The translations under genes and the position numbers were made by a program. A DNA stretch of 64,000 nt, taken from positions 122,054 to 186,053 of the forward strand of contig NZ_JASHIK010000010.1 of NCBI RefSeq assembly GCF_030733745.1, given 5' to 3'. Numbering within the stretch: position 1 is the first letter of the stretch; each line of letters begins with the position of its first letter. A model generated the notes under the pieces. That model was not told the DNA's origin. It did not search any database and was given only the letters and a program-made list of their open reading frames with translations. The stretch is from Stappia sp. MMSF_3263. Lineage in GTDB: Bacteria > Pseudomonadota > Alphaproteobacteria > Rhizobiales > Stappiaceae. Shown here one piece after another: positions 17,069 to 25,649 of this stretch.

Positions 17069-20000
17069 TCAGTCGTCAGCCGTGGTGATCTCGACCAGTT
17101 CCCATACGGCGATACCGGCCGACCCGAGATTGCCGACGACGATCAGCGCCTCGCCGACGATCGCCGGGACGTAGTAGAGCGCCTCCTGGACGTCCGGGAC
17201 GAAGAGGAAGCGGGTCGCCTGCCCGGGAATGATATTGGTCAAGGCCCGCGACAGGCCGAGCTGAGCGAGCTTGTCCTTCTTCGAACTCGCCCCGTAGTTC
17301 CACGACACCATGGCGATGTTGACGAACCCCCACAGGGTGATGGTCAGCTCCGCCGTGTAGGTGCGTGCCTTGCCGCCCGGGAAGGCCAGGATCACGAGGC
17401 CGCGCGTCGGTCCGGCGAGCACCTGGCAGATCCAGATAACGCCGGAGAAACCCGGATCGCCCGGCGGGCAGCTCGGCGCCGGCGTGCCGGGACGGACCAA
17501 CCAGGGCGCGGTGGCGAAGGTGGTGACGTAGCGCATCAACACGGCGGCGAGGCCGGCCAGGTTCTTGCCCTTCGGCGACCAGCCCTTCGAGTAGTTCTTC
17601 AAGCCCTCCGGCACCCTGCTGCCCTGGTCGGGGATAGCCCCGGTCGAACTCAGGAAACCGGTCAGCCCGTCGGTGAAGATGCGCACGAACATTGCCGCCG
17701 CATAGACACCGAGGGCAAAACCCGCCACCACCTTCTCCGCCGTGCTGTCGAAGACGACCTCCTTCTGCGTGGTCATCCCGAACTTCGACTTCATCCAGTC
17801 GACGGTGACATAGTTCGTGTAGGCATCAAGCGCCGCCTGGTCGGGGAAGGGTGCCTTGCCGGTCGCGAGCTTGTAGATCAGCGTCGCGGGGATGGCGATC
17901 AGCCAGGAGGCGATCTGGCTGACGCGGATCGACAGGCTGTGGCCGGTGAAGAACTTGTAGAGCTGCGACAGGACCGGGATTTCCCACTCCGCGAAAAGCG
18001 CATCGCGGAAGGAGGCGACCACCTCCTTGATCAGGTCCATCAAGGTCGCGATCACGCCCTTGGCGGCATCCAGGGCGAAGAGCGCGACGCTCTCCATCAC
18101 CTTGATCACGCCACTCATCAACAGGTTGAGCGCGTCGTTCGGGTTGTCCCCGATCGCCGTAAAGAAATCGAGCGCCTCGTTGAAGGCCTCCTTGCCGTCG
18201 CCGAACTGGAAGTTGTTGGCCAGGTCCTCCATCATCGATATCAACCCGTCGAGCGAACTCGACAGGGCACTGGAGCTCAGCAGGCTGACCGTACTGCCGC
18301 TGCGCTCGTCCGCCTTGCCGCCATTTTGCTCATAGGCGTTGGAAAAGAGATTGTGCTCCATCTCGTACGCCTGCTCGTCGGTCATCTCCTGCTGCGACGA
18401 GAACTGCCCGATGGTCGGATTGTCCTCCTTGTTGAACTCCTGGAGCATGTCGTCGACGACCGCCTTGAGCGAATCCTTCAGCGTGTCGATGCCCGACAAG
18501 ATCATGGTCTTGACGTGGTCGATGCCGTCGACGGTGAAATCGAGCATCACCCGCGTGTTGTGCTCCACCGCCTCGGCCACGCGCTTGAAGTCGCCGAGGT
18601 TGAACAGGAAGGCCAACCATTCGAACAGCTGCTTCAGCTTGACCTTCAGCCAGTTCCACACCCCTTGCACGAAATCGAAGGCCTGCTGGGCGAACTCGAT
18701 GATCGCCTCGAACACCTTGCCGGCGATCTCGAACAGCACCCGCCCGATCCCGTCGACGATCTCGACGACGATCTTGGTCAGCCCGTCGATGACGAATTTT
18801 GCCGCGTTCTTGATGCCGTTCCACACATCGCCCCAGTCGATACCGAGGAAACCGGCAAGCTCCGCGCCGTCGTCATTGGCCGCCGCCGCGCGCATCGCGG
18901 CAAGCTTGCCCGTCTTCCATTCCGACACCTCGGACAGGGTCATCGCCTGGTATTGCGGAAAACCGGAGGAGAAGTCGATGGACCAGGCCGTGCCGGACAT
19001 GGCGCGCAGGTTGAGCCGCGGGTCGAAGCCGCGCGCCGCCATCCGCCGCGACACCGTGTGATAGGCGACTTTCGACGCCTTCACCTCGCGCTGGTCGGCG
19101 ATCTCCATCGACGCCTGGGTGATCTGCTGCAGGCTCTGGGCATAGGAATCGTTGGTCCGGTACTGGGCCGGCAGCAGGTAGTTTCCTGAAGCATCCTTGG
19201 CGTTCTTGATCTCATCCACCGTCAGCGCCGAGAGTTTTTCCTGCAATTGCAGGTTCGGCTCCACCACGATGGGGCTGCCGGCAAGCGTGCCCGTCGTTTC
19301 CAGATAGATCGTCGCGGCGGCGAGCGCGGTCGCCTGCTGGTAGATCACCAGCTTGCCGCCCGGGCCGGTCTGCGCCGCAACGCGGTTGAGCTGGCTGCAT
19401 CGGTAGGAGCGCCCGTCGACGAACAGCGTGACAAGGAAGGAGGCCTGGATGGAGACCGGCGCGAAGGAGAGCGGCATGCCGTCCTCATCCAGCACCACCA
19501 TCTCCAGGGCGTGGGTCTCCACCGGCACCATGTCATTGTCCTGGCGCAGCAGGTCGACCCGTTGCTCGAACCACTGGCGCGAGGTCGGCGACTGCCAGAA
19601 GCGGGTCAGGTCGCCGCCGGCCGCGACCGTGTAGGCCTCCGCATAGCCGGACCGGTCGCGGCCGACGGTGAAGATCGTCGCCTTCGAGCCCGGATCGGTC
19701 GGGATTTCGTTGCCTAGCGGGAACAGCACGTTCCAGGACGGTTCGGCGTTGCGCCCGGTGCCCGGCACCTGGCCGGAACGCCAAAGCCGCCCGTCGGTGC
19801 CGATGCCGAAGACCTGCAGCATGTCGTCGAAAGTTATCGAGGCGTAGATCTCCGTCAGCGGCACGCTCTGCGACGCGTCGACATAGATCCAGTCGTCGAA
19901 CTGCTTGAGCGAGCCGGACTGGTATTTCTTCTCCTTCTTCAACAGGAGCTTTCCGGTGCCCTCTTCCACCGCGAAGACATTCAGCCTGTCGGCGGCATCG

Positions 20001-20743
20001 ACGACGACGGAAAGCGCCGTCGCCTTCTTGGTGCCGAGCGCCCTGAGTTCGGACGTGCGGTCGCTCGTCTCGCTGAACAGGATCGCGTTGTCCTTGCCGA
20101 TGGCGAAGATCGCCGACTGCACGGTGCTGTTCGACACCATGGCGATGCTCTTCACCTGTGCCTGGGTGCCCCCCGGCCCCGACACCGGCGCCCAGACGGG
20201 ACCCGCCCACTCGGAGGTGCCCGGTTTGAAGAAATTGTTGGCGAGCAACCCGTAATCGGCGCCCGGCACGTCGAGCATGACATTGACGTAGACATTGCCG
20301 GTGATGCCACGCACGCCGCGAAACTGGCGGATTGTCTCCGTCGCGTTGGCCGGTTTGGTCTCGCGCTGGTAGTAGGTGGAGGTCGTCGTCTGGAACTCGG
20401 CCAGCGACAACTGCCCGTTGTCGCCGAGTGTCATGATGTTCGGCGTGTCGCTGCCTTCCGTCCCGGAGGTGTAGAGGAAGAGCTGCCGGCCGCGCACATG
20501 CAGGTCCGTGTCCTGATACGGCGCCTCGGACCCCTCGCCGCGGCGCAGCCTGTAGATCTCTCCGGCCGTGCCGATCGTGTAGAGGTCGAGATCGCCGGTA
20601 CGGTTGGCGTAGGTGACGATGTCGGTGCCGCCGAGCGCCGGCCTGGAGAGCTGGAACGTCTCCATGTATTTGGTGCTGGCGCGCGCCGCCGGGCGCTCGC
20701 CGGCCGGCAATTCAGCAAGAACGGACCTGGGCATCAAAGTCAT
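17069..20743 (-). CDS. Giant protein: lectin-like propeller, Ig-like domain, amphipathic and membrane-like helices (unknown function)
   Basis: I do not recognise this 1224-residue protein as a whole. Residues 40-400 contain six propeller-blade repeats of the pattern VFxIGxDGxLWR: LDLYTIGTAGEIYRL at 52, a degenerate copy near 90-115, SAIFAIGKDNAILF at 210, LNVFAVEEGTGKLLL at 254, LQVFGIGTDGRLWR at 309, AEAYTVAAGGDLTRF at 368. This recalls PLL/tectonin-type lectins. Residues 413-485 look like an immunoglobulin-like module. Residues 640-770 form long amphipathic helices (GKVFEAIIEFAQQAFDFVQG). From 940 to the end there are four or five hydrophobic segments. No signal peptide is present. The start at 20743 follows GGGAGG and overlaps the upstream gene by 32 bases. 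The plan resembles a membrane-active toxin or carrier, which is inference. Confidence 0.75.
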   Translation of the reverse strand: MTLMPRSVLAELPAGERPAARASTKYMETFQLSRPALGGTDIVTYANRTGDLDLYTIGTAGEIYRLRRGEGSEAPYQDTDLHVRGRQLFLYTSGTEGSDTPNIMTLGDNGQLSLAEFQTTTSTYYQRETKPANATETIRQFRGVRGITGNVYVNVMLDVPGADYGLLANNFFKPGTSEWAGPVWAPVSGPGGTQAQVKSIAMVSNSTVQSAIFAIGKDNAILFSETSDRTSELRALGTKKATALSVVVDAADRLNVFAVEEGTGKLLLKKEKKYQSGSLKQFDDWIYVDASQSVPLTEIYASITFDDMLQVFGIGTDGRLWRSGQVPGTGRNAEPSWNVLFPLGNEIPTDPGSKATIFTVGRDRSGYAEAYTVAAGGDLTRFWQSPTSRQWFEQRVDLLRQDNDMVPVETHALEMVVLDEDGMPLSFAPVSIQASFLVTLFVDGRSYRCSQLNRVAAQTGPGGKLVIYQQATALAAATIYLETTGTLAGSPIVVEPNLQLQEKLSALTVDEIKNAKDASGNYLLPAQYRTNDSYAQSLQQITQASMEIADQREVKASKVAYHTVSRRMAARGFDPRLNLRAMSGTAWSIDFSSGFPQYQAMTLSEVSEWKTGKLAAMRAAAANDDGAELAGFLGIDWGDVWNGIKNAAKFVIDGLTKIVVEIVDGIGRVLFEIAGKVFEAIIEFAQQAFDFVQGVWNWLKVKLKQLFEWLAFLFNLGDFKRVAEAVEHNTRVMLDFTVDGIDHVKTMILSGIDTLKDSLKAVVDDMLQEFNKEDNPTIGQFSSQQEMTDEQAYEMEHNLFSNAYEQNGGKADERSGSTVSLLSSSALSSSLDGLISMMEDLANNFQFGDGKEAFNEALDFFTAIGDNPNDALNLLMSGVIKVMESVALFALDAAKGVIATLMDLIKEVVASFRDALFAEWEIPVLSQLYKFFTGHSLSIRVSQIASWLIAIPATLIYKLATGKAPFPDQAALDAYTNYVTVDWMKSKFGMTTQKEVVFDSTAEKVVAGFALGVYAAAMFVRIFTDGLTGFLSSTGAIPDQGSRVPEGLKNYSKGWSPKGKNLAGLAAVLMRYVTTFATAPWLVRPGTPAPSCPPGDPGFSGVIWICQVLAGPTRGLVILAFPGGKARTYTAELTITLWGFVNIAMVSWNYGASSKKDKLAQLGLSRALTNIIPGQATRFLFVPDVQEALYYVPAIVGEALIVVGNLGSAGIAVWELVEITTADD

Positions 20744-21677
20744 GGGAGCCTCCCGAAATCGAGGGTGGTGAAAAGGGCTGGTCGAAAGAAAGGGCAAGCG
20801 TGTCGGCCAGACGCCGGGCGAGCTGCAGGGCAGGCGCGCGCCAGAACGGGCGGCCATGGGCGTTGCAGTAGAGCGGGCGCGAGGCCGGGCGGCCGGCCTC
20901 CCGGTCACGGTCCGCGAGCGGCAGCAGCCGGGCGGCAAGCGGCGCGAGTGCGTCCGCCCCGCACGCGAGCGCGCGTTCCAGCGCAATGCCCGCCTCCGCC
21001 GGATCCGCGTAATAGGGGGCGAGCGCCCGCAGCGCGGAGCGATCCGGCGCATGGTCGGCAAAGGCGGCGACGACGCGTGCTGCGATCGCCTCTCCCGCCT
21101 CGCCGACGACGGGCCTTGAGGCGGGAGCGCACAGGGCGAGCACCGCCGCCATGTTGATGTTGACGATCAGGTCGACGGGATCCGGCTCGCCGCCACCCGC
21201 CCAGGTGCGCAGCAGCGGCGCCCGGACAAACGGGGGATCGCCGCGCCGGGCCGCGCCGCAGGCGAAGCGGGGCAAGAGACGAGACAGGGCGACACCCGCC
21301 TCGGCGCGGCTGCGGCGCCCGCCCGCGACCAGCGCCATCCAGGCGAGCGCCGTGTCGTCGGCATCGGCGGCAAGGTCGATGTCGAGGCGCGGCGCTGCAA
21401 GGCCGGATGGATAGAAGCGGAAGGCGCCGGCATCCTGCCCGCTTTCGCAGGCCTCGATGAAATCGAGCGCCCGGTGAAGCGCCGTCGCCAGCGCGTGCGG
21501 CACCACCGGTCCGTCCGGTGCGGCGATCAGGCGGGCAAGGATCAGCGCAACCTGCGCCGTGACGAAGCAGGTCTCGTCGGCAATCGTCCCCGAGGGCCCG
21601 TCCACCTGCGAGGGAAAGGCTCCCTCCGGTGCCTGCCGGGCGAGCAGTTGCGACAGAAGCAGAGCGGGATCAGCCAT
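20712..21677 (-). CDS. Single-domain alpha-toroid protein with DxDDTA terpene-cyclase motif
   Basis: The 321-residue product is all-helical and resembles one barrel of the terpenoid cyclase/prenyltransferase fold. Residues 105-110 read DADDTA, the exact DxDD catalytic-acid signature of class II terpene cyclases, inside DADDTALAWMAL, where such enzymes normally carry it. Other toroid-like segments are EGAFPSQVDGPSGTIADET and DPVDLIVNINMAAVLAL. Known class II cyclases have two barrels and more than 500 residues, so this is either a minimal relative or a toroid with another role. The start (ATG 21677, GGGAGGAG upstream) overlaps the preceding gene by eight bases. Confidence 0.7.
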   Translation of the reverse strand: MADPALLLSQLLARQAPEGAFPSQVDGPSGTIADETCFVTAQVALILARLIAAPDGPVVPHALATALHRALDFIEACESGQDAGAFRFYPSGLAAPRLDIDLAADADDTALAWMALVAGGRRSRAEAGVALSRLLPRFACGAARRGDPPFVRAPLLRTWAGGGEPDPVDLIVNINMAAVLALCAPASRPVVGEAGEAIAARVVAAFADHAPDRSALRALAPYYADPAEAGIALERALACGADALAPLAARLLPLADRDREAGRPASRPLYCNAHGRPFWRAPALQLARRLADTLALSFDQPFSPPSISGGSHDFDAQVRSC

Positions 21678-22872
21678 GGCCCGGCTCCTCCCGTCCCTCT
21701 GCCGCGTGCGCTTGCGGCAAGCTTCCCGGTTGCGCGGGCATGGCGTCGCCGCGCGCGCGGCAGCCGAACGCGCGCGGCAGCGCCAGGGTCGCCGTGACCC
21801 GCATGTCGCCGCCCGATGGAAGCACAGCGCCGACAAGCCCGTGACACTGCAACGGCGCCTCGCCCGGGATCGCCTCGGGCGTGCGGGCATGGAGCGCCGC
21901 GTAAGGGGTCATGTCCCAGTCCCGCACCCGACCCTCGCGCATCAGGGCGCAGCGCACCCGTTCGTCCGGCCCGAGCAGCGAGGCGGCGTTCGAATAGAAG
22001 GTGAAGACGGCGGGCGCCGGCCGCACGCCCTCCTCCCGCGTCCCGTAGGCGATGGAGAACCCCACATCCCAGGACGGAAGCTCCAAGCGGACGCTGCGCC
22101 GGGTCAGCCGCTCGATGAGAGCGACCACCTCGCCGGCCCGCTCCGGCAGGCGGAACCGCCGCATCAGCGTGTCGAGATCGCCGGGAAACAGGCGGTCGCA
22201 GCGGTAATAGACCTCGACGCCGCCATTTTTCGGATCGAGGCCGAGCATGGTCGGACGGATGCCGCGTCCGCCAAGAACGGGCGGCGTGCCGGCGAGGCGC
22301 TGCTCCAGCGCACAGGCCGCCTCGCGCGCCCGCTCGGGCAGTTCCAGGTAGAGCTTGGCGGCCAGCGGCGGCGGGCCGCTGTCCGGCGCCCTCGCCACGG
22401 CGCCGGCACGCAGCCCCGCCCAGGCACCGTAGCGCCCGGGAGACGATGCCTGCCACTCCGCCACCTCGGCCGCCAGCATCTGCTGCTGCACCGAGAGGCG
22501 CGCGGGCCCGGCTGCCCGCACCAGGGCAAGGGCGGCGGCAAGGCGCCCCGAAGGCGCGCCGCCGGGAAGCGGGTCGAGACTGATGCGGGGATCGCAGTCG
22601 GGTCGCCCGTCGGGACCGACGCCGCCCCACACGAAGGCCGCCTCGACGGCCGCGCCCGAAGGCGTCAGGTTGCTGGCCACCGGCCGCATCGCGACGCCCT
22701 CGGCCGCGTGCGGCCCGCCATCGGCGACACGGCGCACCAGGTCGCGCGCCGAACGCGCGAGATGGTCGAGCACCGCTCCCCCGTCGGCTTCCGCGATGGC
22801 GGAGACCGGCGGCGGGTCGCAGGGCGGCGGGTCCGGGGCGCCCTGCGCCTGGTCAAGTCCCCGCGCGGACAT
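21670..22872 (-). CDS. Unknown protein, possibly related to ABBA-fold prenyltransferases
   Basis: A 400-residue soluble protein with no family I can name with certainty. Alternating helices and strand pairs can be seen: AAKLYLELPERAREAACALE at 171, TMLGLDPKNGGVEVYYRCD at 208, VGFSIAYG at 270, AVFTFYSN at 288, GLVGAVLPSGGDMRVTATLAL at 345. The AKLYLEL strand and the repeated alpha-beta-beta-alpha rhythm recall DMATS/ABBA aromatic prenyltransferases. A DxDD toroid gene next door makes a terpenoid role attractive, but this is weak inference. The final 35 residues are Pro/Ala/Glu-rich. It starts nine bases after the 781-residue gene. Confidence 0.6.
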   Translation of the reverse strand: MSARGLDQAQGAPDPPPCDPPPVSAIAEADGGAVLDHLARSARDLVRRVADGGPHAAEGVAMRPVASNLTPSGAAVEAAFVWGGVGPDGRPDCDPRISLDPLPGGAPSGRLAAALALVRAAGPARLSVQQQMLAAEVAEWQASSPGRYGAWAGLRAGAVARAPDSGPPPLAAKLYLELPERAREAACALEQRLAGTPPVLGGRGIRPTMLGLDPKNGGVEVYYRCDRLFPGDLDTLMRRFRLPERAGEVVALIERLTRRSVRLELPSWDVGFSIAYGTREEGVRPAPAVFTFYSNAASLLGPDERVRCALMREGRVRDWDMTPYAALHARTPEAIPGEAPLQCHGLVGAVLPSGGDMRVTATLALPRAFGCRARGDAMPAQPGSLPQAHAAEGREEPGHG

Positions 22873-22881
22873 GACCCGCGC

Positions 22882-25227
22882 CTATCCGCTCTTGCGCATA
22901 TGCGCGTGCAGCTGGTCCGGATCGATCCGCTGGCGCACGATGCCCGGCTGGATGTTGGCCGGCGGCACCGCCGGAAGCTCGACGGACAACCGTCCGGTCA
23001 CCTCCTGCTTCTCGATCGCACGCGCCTCGCCGTCCTTCATCACGTAGACGGCGGTGTAGTAGAACTCGATCGTCGGATCGGAGCGCAGCCGCTGGATGCC
23101 GTAGTAGCGCTCGACCGTGTCGACCTTCACGCCCTGCGGCGAACCCAGGATGCTGAAGAGGATCTGGTTCTGCTGCGATTCTCCCGCGAGCTCCCGCTCC
23201 TTCCGGCTCATCTCCTCGCGCGGCTTGCGCAGGAAATCGGGCAACGTGTCGCCGAACTCCTCCTTCGCCGTCGTGGTCAGCTGGAACATGGTGAGATTGA
23301 CGCTCGCCACCTTGTCCCAGTCGATGAGGCTGGTGTCGACCTTGACGCTGTAGTTCTGGATCGTGTTGGTGATCGTCAGCGTCTTCGTCTCGCTCGACTG
23401 TCGATACTTGTCGAGCGTGAAGTTGGTTCCGTCGGAATAGTAGATCTGGCCGGAAATGTTGTAGTAGGCCATGTTGAGGTTGTCGACAGCCTGGAAGTTC
23501 CAGCGCGGTTCGGCAAAGCTCAGGAAGCCTTCCGGCGTCCAGTTCGCCCAGGTGTTCTCGGCGATCCACTCGTCGCCATTGTTCGCCGGGTCGAAATACT
23601 GGGCGTTGACGTCAACCAGCGCCAGCGTCGCCGGCTCGGTCGTGTAGTTGAAGGCCCGCAGCGTGAACTGGGTGAACAGGCCCTTGGGATCGACCACGAA
23701 GACGATGTCGGCATTGCCCGAGCCGGTGTAGTCCGGCGCCGCCGACAGCGCGCCGGGCGGCTGCGAGACGATCTCGGTATTGTCCGCCATCTGGTAGCGC
23801 AGCCGGTAGGTATAGCCCTGGCCGATCGGCAGGTTGTAGTAGCTGTCGAAGGCAATGGCCTCCTCTTCGCCGTTTGCCGTCATCGTCTTGGTCTGGACGA
23901 TGGCCGGATTGCCGGCGGGCGGGGCGAAGAAGAAGTCGATATTCACCGCCCTGACGCCGGTCGGCGTGTCGAAGGGCACGTTCTGGCCGATGAAGGTCAC
24001 CTGTCGCGTGCCGAAATTGTTCGGGGTGATGTTGACCAGCGTATCGGTCGTCGTCACCGGGTCGCTCTGGTAGCTCTTGCCGTCGTCGAACTCGATCACG
24101 TAGCTGTAGGTGAATTCGGCATTGTAGTCGCCGCCCGAAAAATCGCCCGGCGCCTCGTAGATGAGCGACGACTGCGCCCCGTCCTTGACGATCAGGGTGA
24201 AGGTGTTGTCGGTCTTGCGGGTCGGATAGGTCACCGTCACCGTCACCGACTGGGCGATCGGATCGCCATTGTCGCTGCGGTCAAGCTGGCCGATCAGGTT
24301 GAAGACGACCGAGAGCTTGCGGTTGTCGACCTTGACGAAAAGCTTGTTCCACTCCTCGGAGGAGAACTTGCGCATGAAGGTGCTGACCGGTGTCGACCAG
24401 TCGATCACCGTGTCTTCCTGGTAGGACTGGGTGAAGGAGGTGGTCGCCGAGACCGGGTTCGGCCCCGTCGCCATCACCGCCGCCGCCGCCACCGTGGTCG
24501 AGACCTGGTTCTCCAGCGTCGTCCAGCCCCAGTCGCGGACCCGCTGCGCCAGCTCTTCCGAGCTGCCGGCGCCAAGCTCGACCTTGACGTCGCCGGCGCC
24601 CGACTGGGTCAGTACCTGCTTGACCTCCTGCAGCACCTGCTTCTGGTTGCCCCAGGTGTCACGCACGGTCTTGTACTTCTTCTCGTACTCGATCGCCGCT
24701 TCCGCCTTGTAGGTGACGGTCGCCTTGGCCCCGAGCAACTTGGTCAGCACCTGCATGTCGTATTCGACGCGGAAGGGCGAGGCACCGCCCCCCGAACCGT
24801 AGGCGCCCTTGAACGTGTTGAGCGCCTCCGCCGTCTCGAGCTCGATCTGGAAGGCCGCGACATTGGTTCCGTAGAGCGTCGGCTCGACGGCCAGGACCCG
24901 CCCCTCGCCCTCGATGTCATAGTAGAAATAGGCGGTGCCGCCGACCCAGGTGAAGCCGCCCCAGGAGATGTCGTCGCCAAGCACCTTCTCCGCCGCGGCG
25001 CGCGCCGCCATCGGCTGGATCAGTTCCATTTCGAAGGTGCACAGACCGGCAACGCCGCCGCCGTTCTTGGTGTACTCCGTCAGCGAGAAGGCCGGCGCGC
25101 CGCCAACCGTCCTCAGGGTCGGCACCGGAACCATGTACCAGAGCTTCGGATTGTCGTGGTCCTGGTAGACATACACGACGCTGTTCGTGCCGTAGTCGAT
25201 TTCCCGGACAGTGGTGATATCGAACAT
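22882..25227 (-). CDS. Unknown 781-residue beta-rich protein, first gene of the cluster
   Basis: No known family recognised. There is no signal peptide and no membrane segment. Residues 1-180 form an N-terminal domain (YVYQDHDNPKLWYMVPVP, FTWVGGTAYFYYDIEG). A short helical hairpin follows at 182-240. From about 300 on the protein is beta-sandwich-like with at least three similar modules beginning near residues 370, 463 and 588. Each module has an aromatic strand with a D-G/D-N turn (YSYVIEFDDGKSYQS, YRLRYQMADNTEIVS, SGQIYYSDGTNFTLD) and later a paired strand (GVRAVNIDFFF, TLALVDVNAQYF, VASVNLTMFQL). It is the promoter-proximal gene and lies behind an AT-rich island. The coding sequence is clearly real; the role is unknown. 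Confidence 0.8.
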   Translation of the reverse strand: MFDITTVREIDYGTNSVVYVYQDHDNPKLWYMVPVPTLRTVGGAPAFSLTEYTKNGGGVAGLCTFEMELIQPMAARAAAEKVLGDDISWGGFTWVGGTAYFYYDIEGEGRVLAVEPTLYGTNVAAFQIELETAEALNTFKGAYGSGGGASPFRVEYDMQVLTKLLGAKATVTYKAEAAIEYEKKYKTVRDTWGNQKQVLQEVKQVLTQSGAGDVKVELGAGSSEELAQRVRDWGWTTLENQVSTTVAAAAVMATGPNPVSATTSFTQSYQEDTVIDWSTPVSTFMRKFSSEEWNKLFVKVDNRKLSVVFNLIGQLDRSDNGDPIAQSVTVTVTYPTRKTDNTFTLIVKDGAQSSLIYEAPGDFSGGDYNAEFTYSYVIEFDDGKSYQSDPVTTTDTLVNITPNNFGTRQVTFIGQNVPFDTPTGVRAVNIDFFFAPPAGNPAIVQTKTMTANGEEEAIAFDSYYNLPIGQGYTYRLRYQMADNTEIVSQPPGALSAAPDYTGSGNADIVFVVDPKGLFTQFTLRAFNYTTEPATLALVDVNAQYFDPANNGDEWIAENTWANWTPEGFLSFAEPRWNFQAVDNLNMAYYNISGQIYYSDGTNFTLDKYRQSSETKTLTITNTIQNYSVKVDTSLIDWDKVASVNLTMFQLTTTAKEEFGDTLPDFLRKPREEMSRKERELAGESQQNQILFSILGSPQGVKVDTVERYYGIQRLRSDPTIEFYYTAVYVMKDGEARAIEKQEVTGRLSVELPAVPPANIQPGIVRQRIDPDQLHAHMRKSG

Positions 25228-25649
25228 CGCAACCTCGCATGGAAAAAACTGGCTGGAAACGCAAAATATCTACTTATGCGCGCATCGTCGCATCAACGAC
25301 ACAACCTAGCAAGGCTTCAAAGCCAAATAAATAAAGACGATTTTCGGATCTATTCGTATTTATTCATACAATTTTCGACATTCTTCAAAAACGAAGAAAA
25401 ATAATATAAATCAATATTACATTTCAAATCAGATACTTACCGATTAAATCAGAAATTATCTCAGGAGCCGTGTGAAATTTCAGGGTCGACAATAGATATT
25501 ATTTTCATTGGAAAGAATACTGCAACCGAATCCAGCGAAACCCTGAATATGGTTGCAACCATCGCGCGCAGCGTGGCGTCAGCCTTTCCCGTCGCCGGAC
25601 ACCCCCGGCCGACCAGGACAACCCGCGCAAGGCGCTTGCGGCAAAAGGA
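25228..25649. other. AT-rich island upstream of the four-gene cluster
   Basis: Bases from about 25260 to 25530 are strikingly AT-rich compared with everything around them (for example AAATAAATAAAGACGA and AATAATATAAATCAATATT). No gene is present. It must contain the promoter of the minus-strand cluster and may mark a horizontal-transfer boundary. I see no inverted or direct repeats that would define an attachment site. Confidence 0.5.

Noticed and set aside
16928..19189. A 753-codon open frame on the plus strand
   Set aside because: It is antisense to the helical part of the 1224-residue gene and has shadow-type composition (Arg/His/Asp/Leu-rich).
21559..25404. A 1281-codon open frame on the plus strand
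   Set aside because: It runs antisense to two or three convincing minus-strand genes, is full of Arg, His and Asp typical of GC-skew shadows, and has no family features.
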